The notes under the pieces: generated by a model
What the model was told of the DNA's origin: nothing
Database searches by the model: none
What the model saw: the letters and a program-made list of their open reading frames with translations, nothing else
Program-made: the position numbers and the translations under genes
Source of the DNA: Solobacterium sp.
Lineage (GTDB): Bacteria; Bacillota_I; Bacilli_A; Erysipelotrichales; Erysipelotrichaceae
DNA length: 12,400 nucleotides
Assembly: GCA_016280695.1 (NCBI GenBank)
Contig: JAEEHG010000075.1
Coordinates: 1-12,400 of the forward strand
Direction of reading: 5' to 3'
Shown: piece after piece, positions 5,757 to 12,400 of the stretch
Layout: each line of letters begins with the position of its first letter
Numbering within the stretch: position 1 is the stretch's first letter

Positions 5757-7655
5757 TTATCTGGTTACCGCATTGAGCAGGGCGATGAAGGCACTGTTCC
5801 AATAGACGGTGATTTCATTTGTCGAATAGCTTTCCAGGGTATCGGAATAGAACTTTGCGGCAGGGGTATTCCAGGGCATGCCTTCCATGACCGGGTCTTC
5901 CCGGAACATGTCGGAGCCGCCGACCAGGGCACCGTGCAGTTCCACCCCTCTGGCTGAAGCGATCCGGCTGTGTACGTGGTGCGGATAATAGTTGCCGAAG
6001 CCGGAAACGAAGCAGATATTCAGGCAGTTCTTGCCGAGCAGGTAATTGACCTGTTCGATGGCTGCCTGCTGGTATGCGGTGTTGCCGGTCATCCGGTATG
6101 CCATGGAGAGGATCATGCCGTTTTCGGCGATTGTGCCGTTGCTGCCCCAGCCGTAGTCATAGAGGGAACTGTTATAGGAATTCGTTTCCACCCGGCTGAG
6201 CAGGCCGTTGGCTTCGCCCTCCAGGGAATCCATCATATTGTTATAGAATTCTCTGTCATCATCCCTGAGGGTTCCAGTTGCCAGCAGGATGAACTTGCCG
6301 TAGGCACCCTGGGTCTGCCATGAGAGCCCGTTGGCGTTCTTCGGGTTATTGTTATAGATATCCCTGGCAGCTTTCAGATACTTACTGTCACCGGTTGCCG
6401 CGTAGAGCGCGCTCTTGGCATAGAAGCGTGCATCCTGGTCGGTTTCATCGAGATACGCCCCGGCATGGACGGAATCCGGGTTCAGCACAACCACATTTTC
6501 CGGATGCTCATCCAGAAATTCATCTGCCGCCTTGGCGGCGTTCAGACACCGTTCGGCAAAGGCCGGATCAATATCCTTGTAGACCAGGGCTGCAGTTGCC
6601 ATCGTTCCGGCAAAGGTGGCCGTGGAGGTTGATTCCGGATCAATCAGGATCATCGGCTGAATGTCTTCTGCCGGATCAACGAATTCAGCGAAGGAGGGTG
6701 TAACCGCCTTGGTGTAGACACCTTTGTAATCCGACTGCATCTTAAGCATCCATTCCAGTTCAAATCTGGCTTCATCCAGGACATCCGGAATACCGTTGCC
6801 GGAATCCGGACCGGCAGTATAGTCGCTGCAGGCAGCCGGATTCAGAATATAGGCCCAGAGCAGGTCGCTGGCAGCTTTTGCCCCGGTCTTCATATACCGG
6901 CCATAGTCCCCGGCATCGTGCCAGCCGCCGGACACATCCTTGTAAATCTGTGTCTGCCAGGCATTGGCTTCGGTTGTATGGCATTCACTGTGGGCGAGAT
7001 TGCCGGCCCAGGACGCGTCGAGCGCCTGTCCGCACCGCTGCAGGCTGATCATCCGCAGCAGGCTGCTGCGCAGATCATCATACGGGTTTTCGTTGATGGT
7101 GAAGACCGGGGAGACGATACCGGTCTGTGCCAGGACGTAATAGGATCCCGGGACGGTAACCGCAGAGAAATCACCGTAGTAGTTATTTTCCCCGGTCGTT
7201 TCATCATTGACGCCGTATACGACGGCCCCGGTATAGACGGTTTCCCTGGTGTCGGCATTGATGATATCAAAGGCATCGCCGACATTATACGGGAAGGTGC
7301 AGCGCTTCTGTCCGTAGGTCAGATAACCGAGGTGGTTGATCCGGACGCCCTGGTCAGCCGCCGAAGAAGAGATACGGATATTGCTCAGGACAACCGTATT
7401 ATTATCCAGTGTATGCGGCCCGTCATAGCCGACCTGGAAGGCAATCCGCCCGTTCCAGACGGTTCCGCCGCTGCACGGGAAGGACATTTCGTAGGCCTGG
7501 TTCTCCGTGGTAATGGCAAACGGAGTTTCCGTATACAGGGCATTCTGATCGGCAATGACTGCCGCCACCCTGATATTCCTGTTGATGGAAGCGTAGGCGT
7601 TGAAGCGTACAGTCACTGTGGTGCCGCTGATAAACGGTATGCCGTCACGATACAC
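5757..7655 (-). CDS. GH9 catalytic part downstream of the premature stop
   Basis: The open frame after the stop could yield 632 residues from a GTG at 7655, the first GTG, ATG or TTG in frame, though no Shine-Dalgarno site precedes it. Numbered from that GTG: the rest of the CBM4_9-like domain is 1-95, the Ig-like CelD_N domain starting VRINHLGYLTYGQKR is 104-188, and the catalytic domain is about 191-630. The catalytic aspartates are in GGWHDAGDYGRY (D247, D250). The first GH9 signature is SGFGNYYPHHVHSR (551-564), and the acid Glu614 is in the second signature, STNEITVYWNSAF. All catalytic residues are intact. Without re-initiation or read-through this part is not made. If it were made alone it would lack an export signal. 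Confidence 0.6.
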   Translation of the reverse strand: MYRDGIPFISGTTVTVRFNAYASINRNIRVAAVIADQNALYTETPFAITTENQAYEMSFPCSGGTVWNGRIAFQVGYDGPHTLDNNTVVLSNIRISSSAADQGVRINHLGYLTYGQKRCTFPYNVGDAFDIINADTRETVYTGAVVYGVNDETTGENNYYGDFSAVTVPGSYYVLAQTGIVSPVFTINENPYDDLRSSLLRMISLQRCGQALDASWAGNLAHSECHTTEANAWQTQIYKDVSGGWHDAGDYGRYMKTGAKAASDLLWAYILNPAACSDYTAGPDSGNGIPDVLDEARFELEWMLKMQSDYKGVYTKAVTPSFAEFVDPAEDIQPMILIDPESTSTATFAGTMATAALVYKDIDPAFAERCLNAAKAADEFLDEHPENVVVLNPDSVHAGAYLDETDQDARFYAKSALYAATGDSKYLKAARDIYNNNPKNANGLSWQTQGAYGKFILLATGTLRDDDREFYNNMMDSLEGEANGLLSRVETNSYNSSLYDYGWGSNGTIAENGMILSMAYRMTGNTAYQQAAIEQVNYLLGKNCLNICFVSGFGNYYPHHVHSRIASARGVELHGALVGGSDMFREDPVMEGMPWNTPAAKFYSDTLESYSTNEITVYWNSAFIALLNAVTR

Positions 7656-7730
7656 GGAACCGGATTCCAGACCGACGCCCTCACCGCCGGTGTCGATCGA
7701 AATCTCATTGTAGGAGTATGTCGGGGTGAC

Positions 7731-8030
7731 TTAACCTGTCTGTACTTCTGTGCCCCAGCTGGAAGCGTAGCCGGATGTGTTGTCAGGCTCGTGTTCATAA
7801 GCTGCCACTTCGTACGGAAAGACGAATCCTTCGGGTGCCGGGGCCGGTGTTTCCGGTACCGGCGTCGGGGTGACAACCACGGTTTCCGGGGTCGGCTCAG
7901 GCGTGGGCTCCGGTTCATCAGGGCGCTGCCGGACGGCAATCACCACGGAAATCAGAACGGCCAGAAGAAGGAGCACTATAACAAATAATAATGATTCTCT
8001 TTTCAGTTTTCGTTTCTTTGTTTTTGCCAT
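7731..8030 (-). CDS. N-terminal anchor-linker fragment of the split GH9 gene
   Basis: This 99-residue product is what normal translation would give. It comprises a Lys/Arg-rich start, a long hydrophobic stretch (LLFVIVLLLLAVLISVVIAV, 14-33) without a signal-peptidase site, a PEPTPEPTPE-type linker (37-68) and the first 30 residues of a carbohydrate-binding domain. It would sit in the membrane as a short type II stub with no enzyme. ATG 8030 was chosen over the in-frame ATG 8039 because the latter overlaps the TATAAT box. Confidence 0.6.
   Translation of the reverse strand: MAKTKKRKLKRESLLFVIVLLLLAVLISVVIAVRQRPDEPEPTPEPTPETVVVTPTPVPETPAPAPEGFVFPYEVAAYEHEPDNTSGYASSWGTEVQTG
7827..7922 (-). repeat. 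Pro-Thr-Glu linker-coding repeat in GH9 gene
   Basis: About 32 codons encode imperfect PEPTPEPT and TPTPVPE-like repeats between the membrane anchor and the carbohydrate-binding domain. Such linkers commonly span the Gram-positive wall. The coding DNA includes the ten-base palindrome CCGGTACCGG. Confidence 0.7.
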
Positions 8031-8037
8031 AGGCAAC

Positions 8038-8066
8038 ATTATAACAGTATTCGGGGAACATGAAAA
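8038..8066 (-). promoter_or_regulatory. Promoter for the GH9 gene, leaderless architecture
   Basis: On the minus strand, TTTTCA (8066-8061) and TATAAT (8043-8038) are separated by 17 bases, with an extended -10 (TGT before TATAAT). The expected transcription start is about 8031, one base before the ATG at 8030. No ribosome binding site can fit. Confidence 0.7.
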
Positions 8067-8096
8067 TTAAGACGTATACTCCAAAGTCTGTTCTTC

Positions 8097-8105
8097 TGAT
8101 AGAAT
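8097..8105 (+). promoter_or_regulatory. Probable extended -10 promoter for the HAD-MBOAT-SGNH operon
   Basis: TGATAGAAT (8097-8105) is an extended -10 element with a near-consensus TAGAAT; no clear -35 is present at 16-18 bases. It predicts a leader of about 25 bases before ATG 8137 that contains only a weak AGAGAA purine tract. It is divergent from the GH9 promoter about 55 bases away. Confidence 0.5.
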
Positions 8106-8136
8106 AGGGCAGTAGATTAACAGACAGAGAACCGAT

Positions 8137-8700
8137 ATGAATGTTTATGATTTTGACAATACAATCTATAGAGGCGATTCAACAGCGGACCTTGTAAAGT
8201 ACCTGTGGACGCATTATCCGGCTACGCTGCGGAACCTGCCGCGCACGGCTGTCCTGGGGCTGCTTTACGGCCTGCATATTGTGCCGAAGATGACGTTCAA
8301 GAGGAACATGTACCGCATGTTTTCATATGCCGGGGATATGGACCGGATTGTGGCAGAATTCATACAGTCCCATAAGAAAAACATCAAGTCATGGTATTAC
8401 GAACAGCAAAGACCTGATGACCTTGTGATTTCAGCATCCCCTGAATTTGTGATCAGGCCGTTCTGTGAGGCAATCGGTATCCGTTACGCCATGGCCAGCG
8501 AAGTCAACTGGCAGACCGGCAGCTGCGGCCCAAACTGTCACGGAAAGGAAAAAGTCAGGCGGTTTTATGAAATGTATCCGGATGGGAAGATCGAACGGTT
8601 CTATTCGGATTCCTACAGCGACAGCCCGCTGGCGGAGATTGCTGACGAGGCCTATCTTGTCAAAGGGGATCAGCGGATACCCTGGGGAGACGGGCGATGA
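8137..8700 (+). CDS. HAD subfamily IB-type phosphatase
   Basis: This 187-residue cytoplasmic hydrolase has all four HAD motifs. Motif I is YDFDNTIYRGDS with nucleophile Asp5 and acid Asp7, motif II is VISAS (Ser99), motif III is a lysine near residue 137 (HGKEKV), and motif IV is YSDSYSDSPL with Asp158 and Asp162. The spacing and the SDSxSDSP signature place it with subfamily IB enzymes such as phosphoserine phosphatase relatives. The substrate is unknown; phosphoserine is less likely given its position at the head of an O-acylation operon. Its stop overlaps the MBOAT start (ATGA), so the two are translationally coupled. It could dephosphorylate a polymer precursor or lipid intermediate, which is inference only. 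Confidence 0.8.
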   Translation: MNVYDFDNTIYRGDSTADLVKYLWTHYPATLRNLPRTAVLGLLYGLHIVPKMTFKRNMYRMFSYAGDMDRIVAEFIQSHKKNIKSWYYEQQRPDDLVISASPEFVIRPFCEAIGIRYAMASEVNWQTGSCGPNCHGKEKVRRFYEMYPDGKIERFYSDSYSDSPLAEIADEAYLVKGDQRIPWGDGR

Positions 8701-10061
8701 ATGTGCTGTCAGTGCCCTTTATCGGGATCACCGTTTTTTCGTTTGTACTGGTCTGGCTGGCCGGGGTGAGATACCGGAAATGGACAGTCATGCTCTGCAG
8801 CATCCTGTTCATCGGCCTGCTCAAACCGTCCAGGCTGGATCTTGCCTATCTTTGTTTTCTGTATGTGTTTGTACTGATCATGGGCAGACTGATTTCCGGA
8901 AACAGGAAACTGGTCTGGCTGGGGGCGGCAGTACCGGCAGCGGGTCTCTGCTTCTTTAAGTATGCCGGTTACTTTTCCGCCTGGAACCGGGCCATGCCGC
9001 TGGGACTGTCCTTTTTCACTTTCAAGGCCATCAGCTATCTTGCCGACGTGTACAGGGAAAAGGCAAAGCCGGCGGATCCGGTTCTGCTGTTTGATTATCT
9101 TTACTTCTTTCCGACATATCAGGCTGGTCCGATCAACCGGGCTGAGCCGTTTTTCCGTCAGATGGAAGCCCCGGCGGAGTTCTCGTATGCCGATCAGAAG
9201 CACGGCTGTGTGCAGGCGGCTGCCGGCATCTTTGAGAAAATAGTCATTGCGGATTTTCTGGCCAACATGTGCAGCCGGTTCCTCAATCCGGAACTGACCG
9301 GCATGTATACCGTATTCGGCATGATTCTCTACACATTCCAGATCTATGTGGATTTTGATGCCTACAGCAATGTTGCCGTCGGTGTGGCGCGGATGCTGGG
9401 CATCCATCTGGAACGAAACTTTCATACGCCGTATATGGCTCAGAATATCAGGGATTTCTGGCGCCGGTGGCATATCAGCCTGTCCTCATGGCTGCGTGAC
9501 TATATTTATATCCCGCTGGGCGGAAGCCGCAAAGGAAAGGCCCGCAAATGGCTCAATACCATGGCGATATTCCTGGTCTCCGGGATCTGGCACGGTTCCA
9601 CGCTCATGTTTGTGTTCTGGGGGCTGGGGCATGGCCTTGTCAGTGTCATTGAAGATATGATCCGCCATGGCCGGAAGGATACGGATAACCCGTGCCTGCG
9701 GGCTGCAGGTATTCTGGTAAACTTTGTGATCGTGATGCTGCTGTGGGTATTCTTCCGTTCGGCGTCCATGCCGGAAGCCCTGCAGGTTTTCCGTCATATG
9801 GCTGCCGTGACGCAGCAGCCGGCTGTGCACTGGTATGATGCCGGCCTGACATTGAACGAATGGCGGTGGCTGTGGATCCTGCTGGCGATGACCGTCGGCA
9901 GTGATATCCTGCGGAACAGGCTGGACATGGTGGAGTGGCTCGGCAGCCGGAAGACCTGGGTGCGCTGGGGCATTTATTTTGCCATGATGGTGATTGCCAT
10001 TGTCTTCGGTATCTATGGGCCGGGTTATGATCCGCAGAACTTTATTTACATTACTTTCTGA
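8697..10061 (+). CDS. MBOAT-family O-acyltransferase (AlgI/DltB-like)
   Basis: This 454-residue multi-pass membrane protein probably passes acyl (likely acetyl) groups across the membrane for O-acylation of an extracellular polysaccharide. Family motifs are PLGLSFFTFKAISYLADVYR (101-120), YQAGPINR (141-148), YVDFDAYSNVAVGVARMLG (217-235), the FWRRWHISLSSWLRDYIYIP block (254-273) with His259, and SGIWHG (295-300) with the invariant catalytic His299. The length is usual for the family. GGGGAG lies 7 bases before the ATG and the start overlaps the HAD stop. It is followed by an SGNH-type partner, as in the AlgI-AlgJ, DltB-DltD and PatA-PatB pairs. No D-alanine ligase or carrier protein genes are nearby, which argues against lipoteichoic acid D-alanylation. 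Confidence 0.92.
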   Translation: MNVLSVPFIGITVFSFVLVWLAGVRYRKWTVMLCSILFIGLLKPSRLDLAYLCFLYVFVLIMGRLISGNRKLVWLGAAVPAAGLCFFKYAGYFSAWNRAMPLGLSFFTFKAISYLADVYREKAKPADPVLLFDYLYFFPTYQAGPINRAEPFFRQMEAPAEFSYADQKHGCVQAAAGIFEKIVIADFLANMCSRFLNPELTGMYTVFGMILYTFQIYVDFDAYSNVAVGVARMLGIHLERNFHTPYMAQNIRDFWRRWHISLSSWLRDYIYIPLGGSRKGKARKWLNTMAIFLVSGIWHGSTLMFVFWGLGHGLVSVIEDMIRHGRKDTDNPCLRAAGILVNFVIVMLLWVFFRSASMPEALQVFRHMAAVTQQPAVHWYDAGLTLNEWRWLWILLAMTVGSDILRNRLDMVEWLGSRKTWVRWGIYFAMMVIAIVFGIYGPGYDPQNFIYITF

Positions 10062-11506
10062 TGATGAAAAACAAGAAGACTGCCAACATTGTGAAGATCC
10101 TGCTGAAGAGCATCCTGGCATGCGTGCTTTTCGTGTGTGTCTGGTTTGTGCTGACCCCGTATTTCCGGATGGATCACAATGATGACGGGGACATGTTCCG
10201 GAATCTGGATGACAACTGCATCGATGTCCTGGCCCTTGGCTCAAGCCACATCCAGTATGCCTTTGATCCCGGTGTCTATTACGCGGAAACAGGGCTGTAC
10301 AGTTATGTCATGGGATCATCCTGTCAGCCGATGGAAACGACATACTACATGCTGAAGGAGGTGCTCAAGACCCAGCATCCTTCGGTTGTGATCATCGACA
10401 CATTCACCCTGCTGCCCCAGAGCAGTGTCTGCTATGCGGACGGCATGTTCTATAAGGCGATCGATATGATGGAAGGGACCAACCGGATACAGGCCGGCCT
10501 GGATGTCCCGGTGGACGCGGTGAAGACGGTCTATGCCTTTGATCTCATCATGAACCACAGCAACTGGAAGGACATGGCTTTATCAAACCTGAAAGAGATC
10601 ATGGCAGGGGCAAAGCCGACCACGGAAATCAACTGGATCGGCGGCTATGTGCGCCAGGAACCGGACAATTTCAACCCGGTGCCGCTGGATACGTATACGG
10701 TTAATGATGAAGTCAGTCTCAGTGATGAAGAACAGTATGAACTGAACCGGATCATTGAACTCTGCCGGAAAGAGAACATCTATCTGCTGTTTACGAAGAC
10801 GCCGTATGCCATTGACCAGGGCAGCACGAACAAACTGGCTGCGGTCTGGAAGTTCCTGGATGAAAAAGGGATTGACTATGTCGACTATACCCGGAAGGCG
10901 GCAGAGCTTGGCTGGTACATGAACCTTCACGGGGACAGCTGGCACAACAATGCCTGGGGCGCCGAAATCGTGACCCGGGATCTGGCTGCCCTGACGGCAG
11001 ATCATGTCCACGATCATCAGGATAATGCCCTGATGAATGACATCATGGCAAGTACGGAATGGATGTCCACAAGATCTCTGTTCATGGATACAAACCTGGA
11101 TGTCTGCCGGATGCTTGACAACGCATCAAAATATCCGACCGTTGTGCTTGTCCGCTACCGCGGCACCCCGGCTACCATTATCACGGAGAAAGAAAACCGG
11201 CTGCTGCAGAACCTTGGTATCCGGCATGATTTTGTCAATGACTGCGGTACGGATTACTACGCCATGGTGGTGGATGGGCAGGTGGCTGAGGCTTCATCCG
11301 AACCGCTCACGGTGACATGGAATGATGTGGCATATACGCTGAATGAAGAGGAGATCCTGCGGGACGGGGCAGTCTGGTTCGGCAGTCACGGCAATATGGA
11401 TATCTTCTTCATGGATCACCCTGTATCGGTTACCAGCGGCATCCAGATGGATACGACAGCAGAATTCTGGCCTTCACACTGTGACGGCTGGTCCTGCTCA
11501 TATTAG
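10061..11506 (+). CDS. SGNH/DltD-like O-acyltransferase partner with extra C-terminal domain
   Basis: This 481-residue protein has an N-terminal membrane anchor (about 12-32) and an extracellular SGNH-hydrolase-like domain. ALGSSHIQYAFDP (58-70) is the serine block, with Ser62 the probable nucleophile, and LHGDSWHNNAWG (289-300) supplies the Asp292/His295 pair. Such proteins take the acyl group delivered by MBOAT partners and place it on the polymer. Residues about 335-481 are an extra domain with alternating strands (TVVLVRYRGTP, LLQNLGI, YYAMVVDGQVAE) that vaguely recall ILEI-type domains; this resemblance is by eye and weak. The start overlaps the MBOAT stop (TGATG) without a clear ribosome site, implying coupled translation; an alternative ATG is at 10064. 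The stop codon lies partly inside a terminator stem. Confidence 0.8.
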   Translation: MMKNKKTANIVKILLKSILACVLFVCVWFVLTPYFRMDHNDDGDMFRNLDDNCIDVLALGSSHIQYAFDPGVYYAETGLYSYVMGSSCQPMETTYYMLKEVLKTQHPSVVIIDTFTLLPQSSVCYADGMFYKAIDMMEGTNRIQAGLDVPVDAVKTVYAFDLIMNHSNWKDMALSNLKEIMAGAKPTTEINWIGGYVRQEPDNFNPVPLDTYTVNDEVSLSDEEQYELNRIIELCRKENIYLLFTKTPYAIDQGSTNKLAAVWKFLDEKGIDYVDYTRKAAELGWYMNLHGDSWHNNAWGAEIVTRDLAALTADHVHDHQDNALMNDIMASTEWMSTRSLFMDTNLDVCRMLDNASKYPTVVLVRYRGTPATIITEKENRLLQNLGIRHDFVNDCGTDYYAMVVDGQVAEASSEPLTVTWNDVAYTLNEEEILRDGAVWFGSHGNMDIFFMDHPVSVTSGIQMDTTAEFWPSHCDGWSCSY

Positions 11507-11530
11507 CGGTGGAGAAAACCATCGCTTTTT
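11505..11530 (+). terminator. Intrinsic terminator overlapping the SGNH gene stop codon
   Basis: AGCGGTGG (11505-11512) pairs with CCATCGCT (11519-11526) through one G-U wobble around an AGAAAA loop, followed by a T run (11526-11530). The first two stem bases are the last two bases of the TAG stop. Confidence 0.8.
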
Positions 11531-11538
11531 GTTATACT
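11510..11538 (+). promoter_or_regulatory. Promoter for the downstream GT2 gene, embedded in the terminator
   Basis: An extended -10, TGT before TATACT (11533-11538), lies 10 bases before the ATG at 11549. A weak TGGAGA (11510-11515) is 17 bases upstream, within the terminator hairpin. The expected transcription start is about 11545, leaving roughly 4 bases of leader and no ribosome binding site. Confidence 0.6.
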
Positions 11539-11548
11539 TTTGACGTAT

Positions 11549-12400
11549 ATGGACAAAAAGACAACTGTCATCGTACCGGTTTACAATGTGCAGAATTATC
11601 TGCTTGAATGCCTGGAGAGCATCATTGCGCAGACAGAGGAAAATCTCGAGATTCTCTGTGTCAATGACGGTTCCACCGACAACAGCAGGGAGATCCTGGC
11701 AGAATTCAGCCGGCGGGATGAGCGGATAAAAATCCTCGATAAGCCAAACGGCGGCCTCAGCGATGCCCGCAACTTTGCCCTTGACCGGGCAGCCGGTGAC
11801 TATATTGCCTGTGTGGATTCGGATGACCGCATTCACCCGGATATGATCTCGCATCTGCGCAGGGCCCTGGAAGAGACCGGCAGTGATATTGCCGTGTCGG
11901 ATATGGAATACTTCTATGAAGACGGGACGGCAAAGCAGAGTGACGGCGGCCGGTTTACCTGTACCAGTGTCCGGGAAACGCCGGCGCTGATTGCGATCAA
12001 CAACTCCGCCTGCAACAAGCTGTTCCGCCGGGAACTGTTTGCGGATATCCGTTTTCCGAAGGGAAAATTCTATGAGGACCTGGCGGTGATCCCGATCCTG
12101 CTGTACCGGGCCGGACAGGTGGTCAAAGTCGATGAACCGCTGTATGCCTACCGGCAGCGGCAGGGTTCGATTGCCCACAGCAGTGACCCGCGGATCTTTG
12201 ATATTTATGATGCCCTGGACGGCATTGTGAACTATGTGAAGGCGCATGGCAATGAGCCGGAAGTGCTGGCGGCGCTGAAGTCGCTTTACATTGTGCACGG
12301 TCTGGACCTGACCACGCTCCGGATCCGGGATTTCTCTGACCGCAGTATCCGGGCGGACTATCTCAGAATGAATATGGCCCGGCTGCGGCAGTCGTATCCG
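11549..12400 (+). CDS. Family 2 glycosyltransferase (3' partial)
   Basis: The frame is open from ATG 11549 to the end of the window, giving the first 284 residues. It is a GT-A fold family 2 enzyme of the SpsA-like type common in capsule and exopolysaccharide loci: VIVPVYN (7-13), CVNDGSTDNS (37-46), GGLSDARNFA (68-77), the metal-binding CVDSDD (88-93), NNSACNKLFRR (151-161) and the catalytic-base region YEDLAV (175-180). It should add a sugar to a growing repeat unit on its lipid carrier in the cytoplasm. Donor and linkage cannot be predicted. It is the first gene of a new transcription unit starting from the promoter overlapping the upstream terminator. MDKK is the natural N terminus, since TTIVPVYN-type cores usually begin within ten residues of the start. 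Confidence 0.92.
   Translation, partial: MDKKTTVIVPVYNVQNYLLECLESIIAQTEENLEILCVNDGSTDNSREILAEFSRRDERIKILDKPNGGLSDARNFALDRAAGDYIACVDSDDRIHPDMISHLRRALEETGSDIAVSDMEYFYEDGTAKQSDGGRFTCTSVRETPALIAINNSACNKLFRRELFADIRFPKGKFYEDLAVIPILLYRAGQVVKVDEPLYAYRQRQGSIAHSSDPRIFDIYDALDGIVNYVKAHGNEPEVLAALKSLYIVHGLDLTTLRIRDFSDRSIRADYLRMNMARLRQSYP

Larger units (their letters stand above)
5757..8030 (-). pseudogene. Membrane-anchored GH9 glycanase interrupted by one in-frame stop
   Basis: Read through a single TAA, this is a 757-codon gene. In order it encodes a basic N terminus with one membrane anchor (residues 14-33), a Pro/Thr/Glu wall-spanning linker (37-68), a CBM4_9-like domain (about 70-220), an Ig-like cellulase N-terminal domain (about 228-315) and a GH9 catalytic domain (about 316-755). 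Codon 100 is TAA (7733-7731) inside the carbohydrate-binding domain. The frame is identical on both sides and no other stop is present, so this looks like one recent substitution (for example CAA to TAA) or a sequencing error. GH9 enzymes hydrolyse beta-1,4-glucans by inversion. The TAA is used as a normal stop elsewhere in the window (982, 2039). The gene is transcribed against its neighbours and ends at a strong terminator. Polymer trimming or plant-fibre breakdown are both possible roles. Confidence 0.8.

Noticed and set aside
5551..5802. 83-codon minus-strand ORF crossing the terminator
   Set aside because: It overlaps the GH9 3' end and runs through the intrinsic terminator, with no ribosome site or recognisable motif.
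7731..7733. Reassigned TAA codon or selenocysteine-like recoding
   Set aside because: TAA ends capG, capE, gtrA and the GH9 frame itself in this window, and no recoding hairpin was seen next to this stop.
7853..7862. Ten-base palindrome CCGGTACCGG as a regulatory site
   Set aside because: It lies inside the Pro/Thr linker coding repeat and is explained by codon use.
6918..7988. 356-codon plus-strand ORF opposite the GH9 gene
   Set aside because: The minus strand has unambiguous GH9 domains here; the plus frame has no family motif and low-complexity Gly/Arg composition.

Overview
The window looks like a chromosomal surface-polysaccharide locus from a low-to-moderate-GC Gram-positive anaerobe (Bacillota). 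Base composition looks roughly balanced, genes are tightly packed, and internal operon genes have Shine-Dalgarno sites with ATGA or TGATG stop/start overlaps. The family mix (CapG/CapE nucleotide-sugar enzymes, a GacI/GacJ-like pair, GtrA, MBOAT with an SGNH partner, a membrane-anchored GH9 enzyme) fits a gut or rumen member of Erysipelotrichia or Clostridia. Placement below phylum is inference only.

Region 1 (1-3195, + strand) is the end of an operon that enters from the left. It holds a 5'-truncated CapG/FnlC-type 2-epimerase, a CapE/FnlA-type dehydratase/epimerase, and a DUF6056-like polytopic membrane protein resembling GT-C transferases. The first two belong to the UDP-N-acetyl-L-fucosamine pathway. 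The third step, a CapF-type reductase, is not in the window and may lie just upstream.

Region 2 (3197-5375, + strand) looks like a lipid-linked side-chain glycosylation module. It has a GacI-like polyprenyl-phosphate glycosyltransferase, a small DUF2304 (GacJ-like) partner, a lipoprotein with an Ig-like domain, and, from its own promoter, a GtrA-family membrane protein. With the DUF6056 protein upstream, this gives the synthase, probable flippase and transferase of a three-component side-chain system.

Region 3 (5376-8136) has a 381-base gap with hairpins, a 39-codon ORF of unknown status and a strong bidirectional terminator. It is followed on the minus strand by a membrane-anchored GH9 glycanase. 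That gene is split by one in-frame TAA (7733-7731), and both halves stay in the same frame. All recognisable GH9 catalytic residues are kept downstream of the stop.

Region 4 (8137-11506, + strand) is a three-gene operon: a HAD-IB phosphatase, an MBOAT O-acyltransferase and an SGNH-type partner with an extra C-terminal domain. It probably O-acylates the surface polymer. A terminator overlaps the last stop codon and is interleaved with the promoter of a family 2 glycosyltransferase that runs off the right end.

The most unusual regulatory feature is that three separate genes (3234 +, 8030 -, 11549 +) have a good -10 box only 7 to 10 bases before the ATG and no Shine-Dalgarno site. This predicts leaderless transcripts. 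No tRNA, rRNA, CRISPR array, insertion sequence or phage gene was seen.
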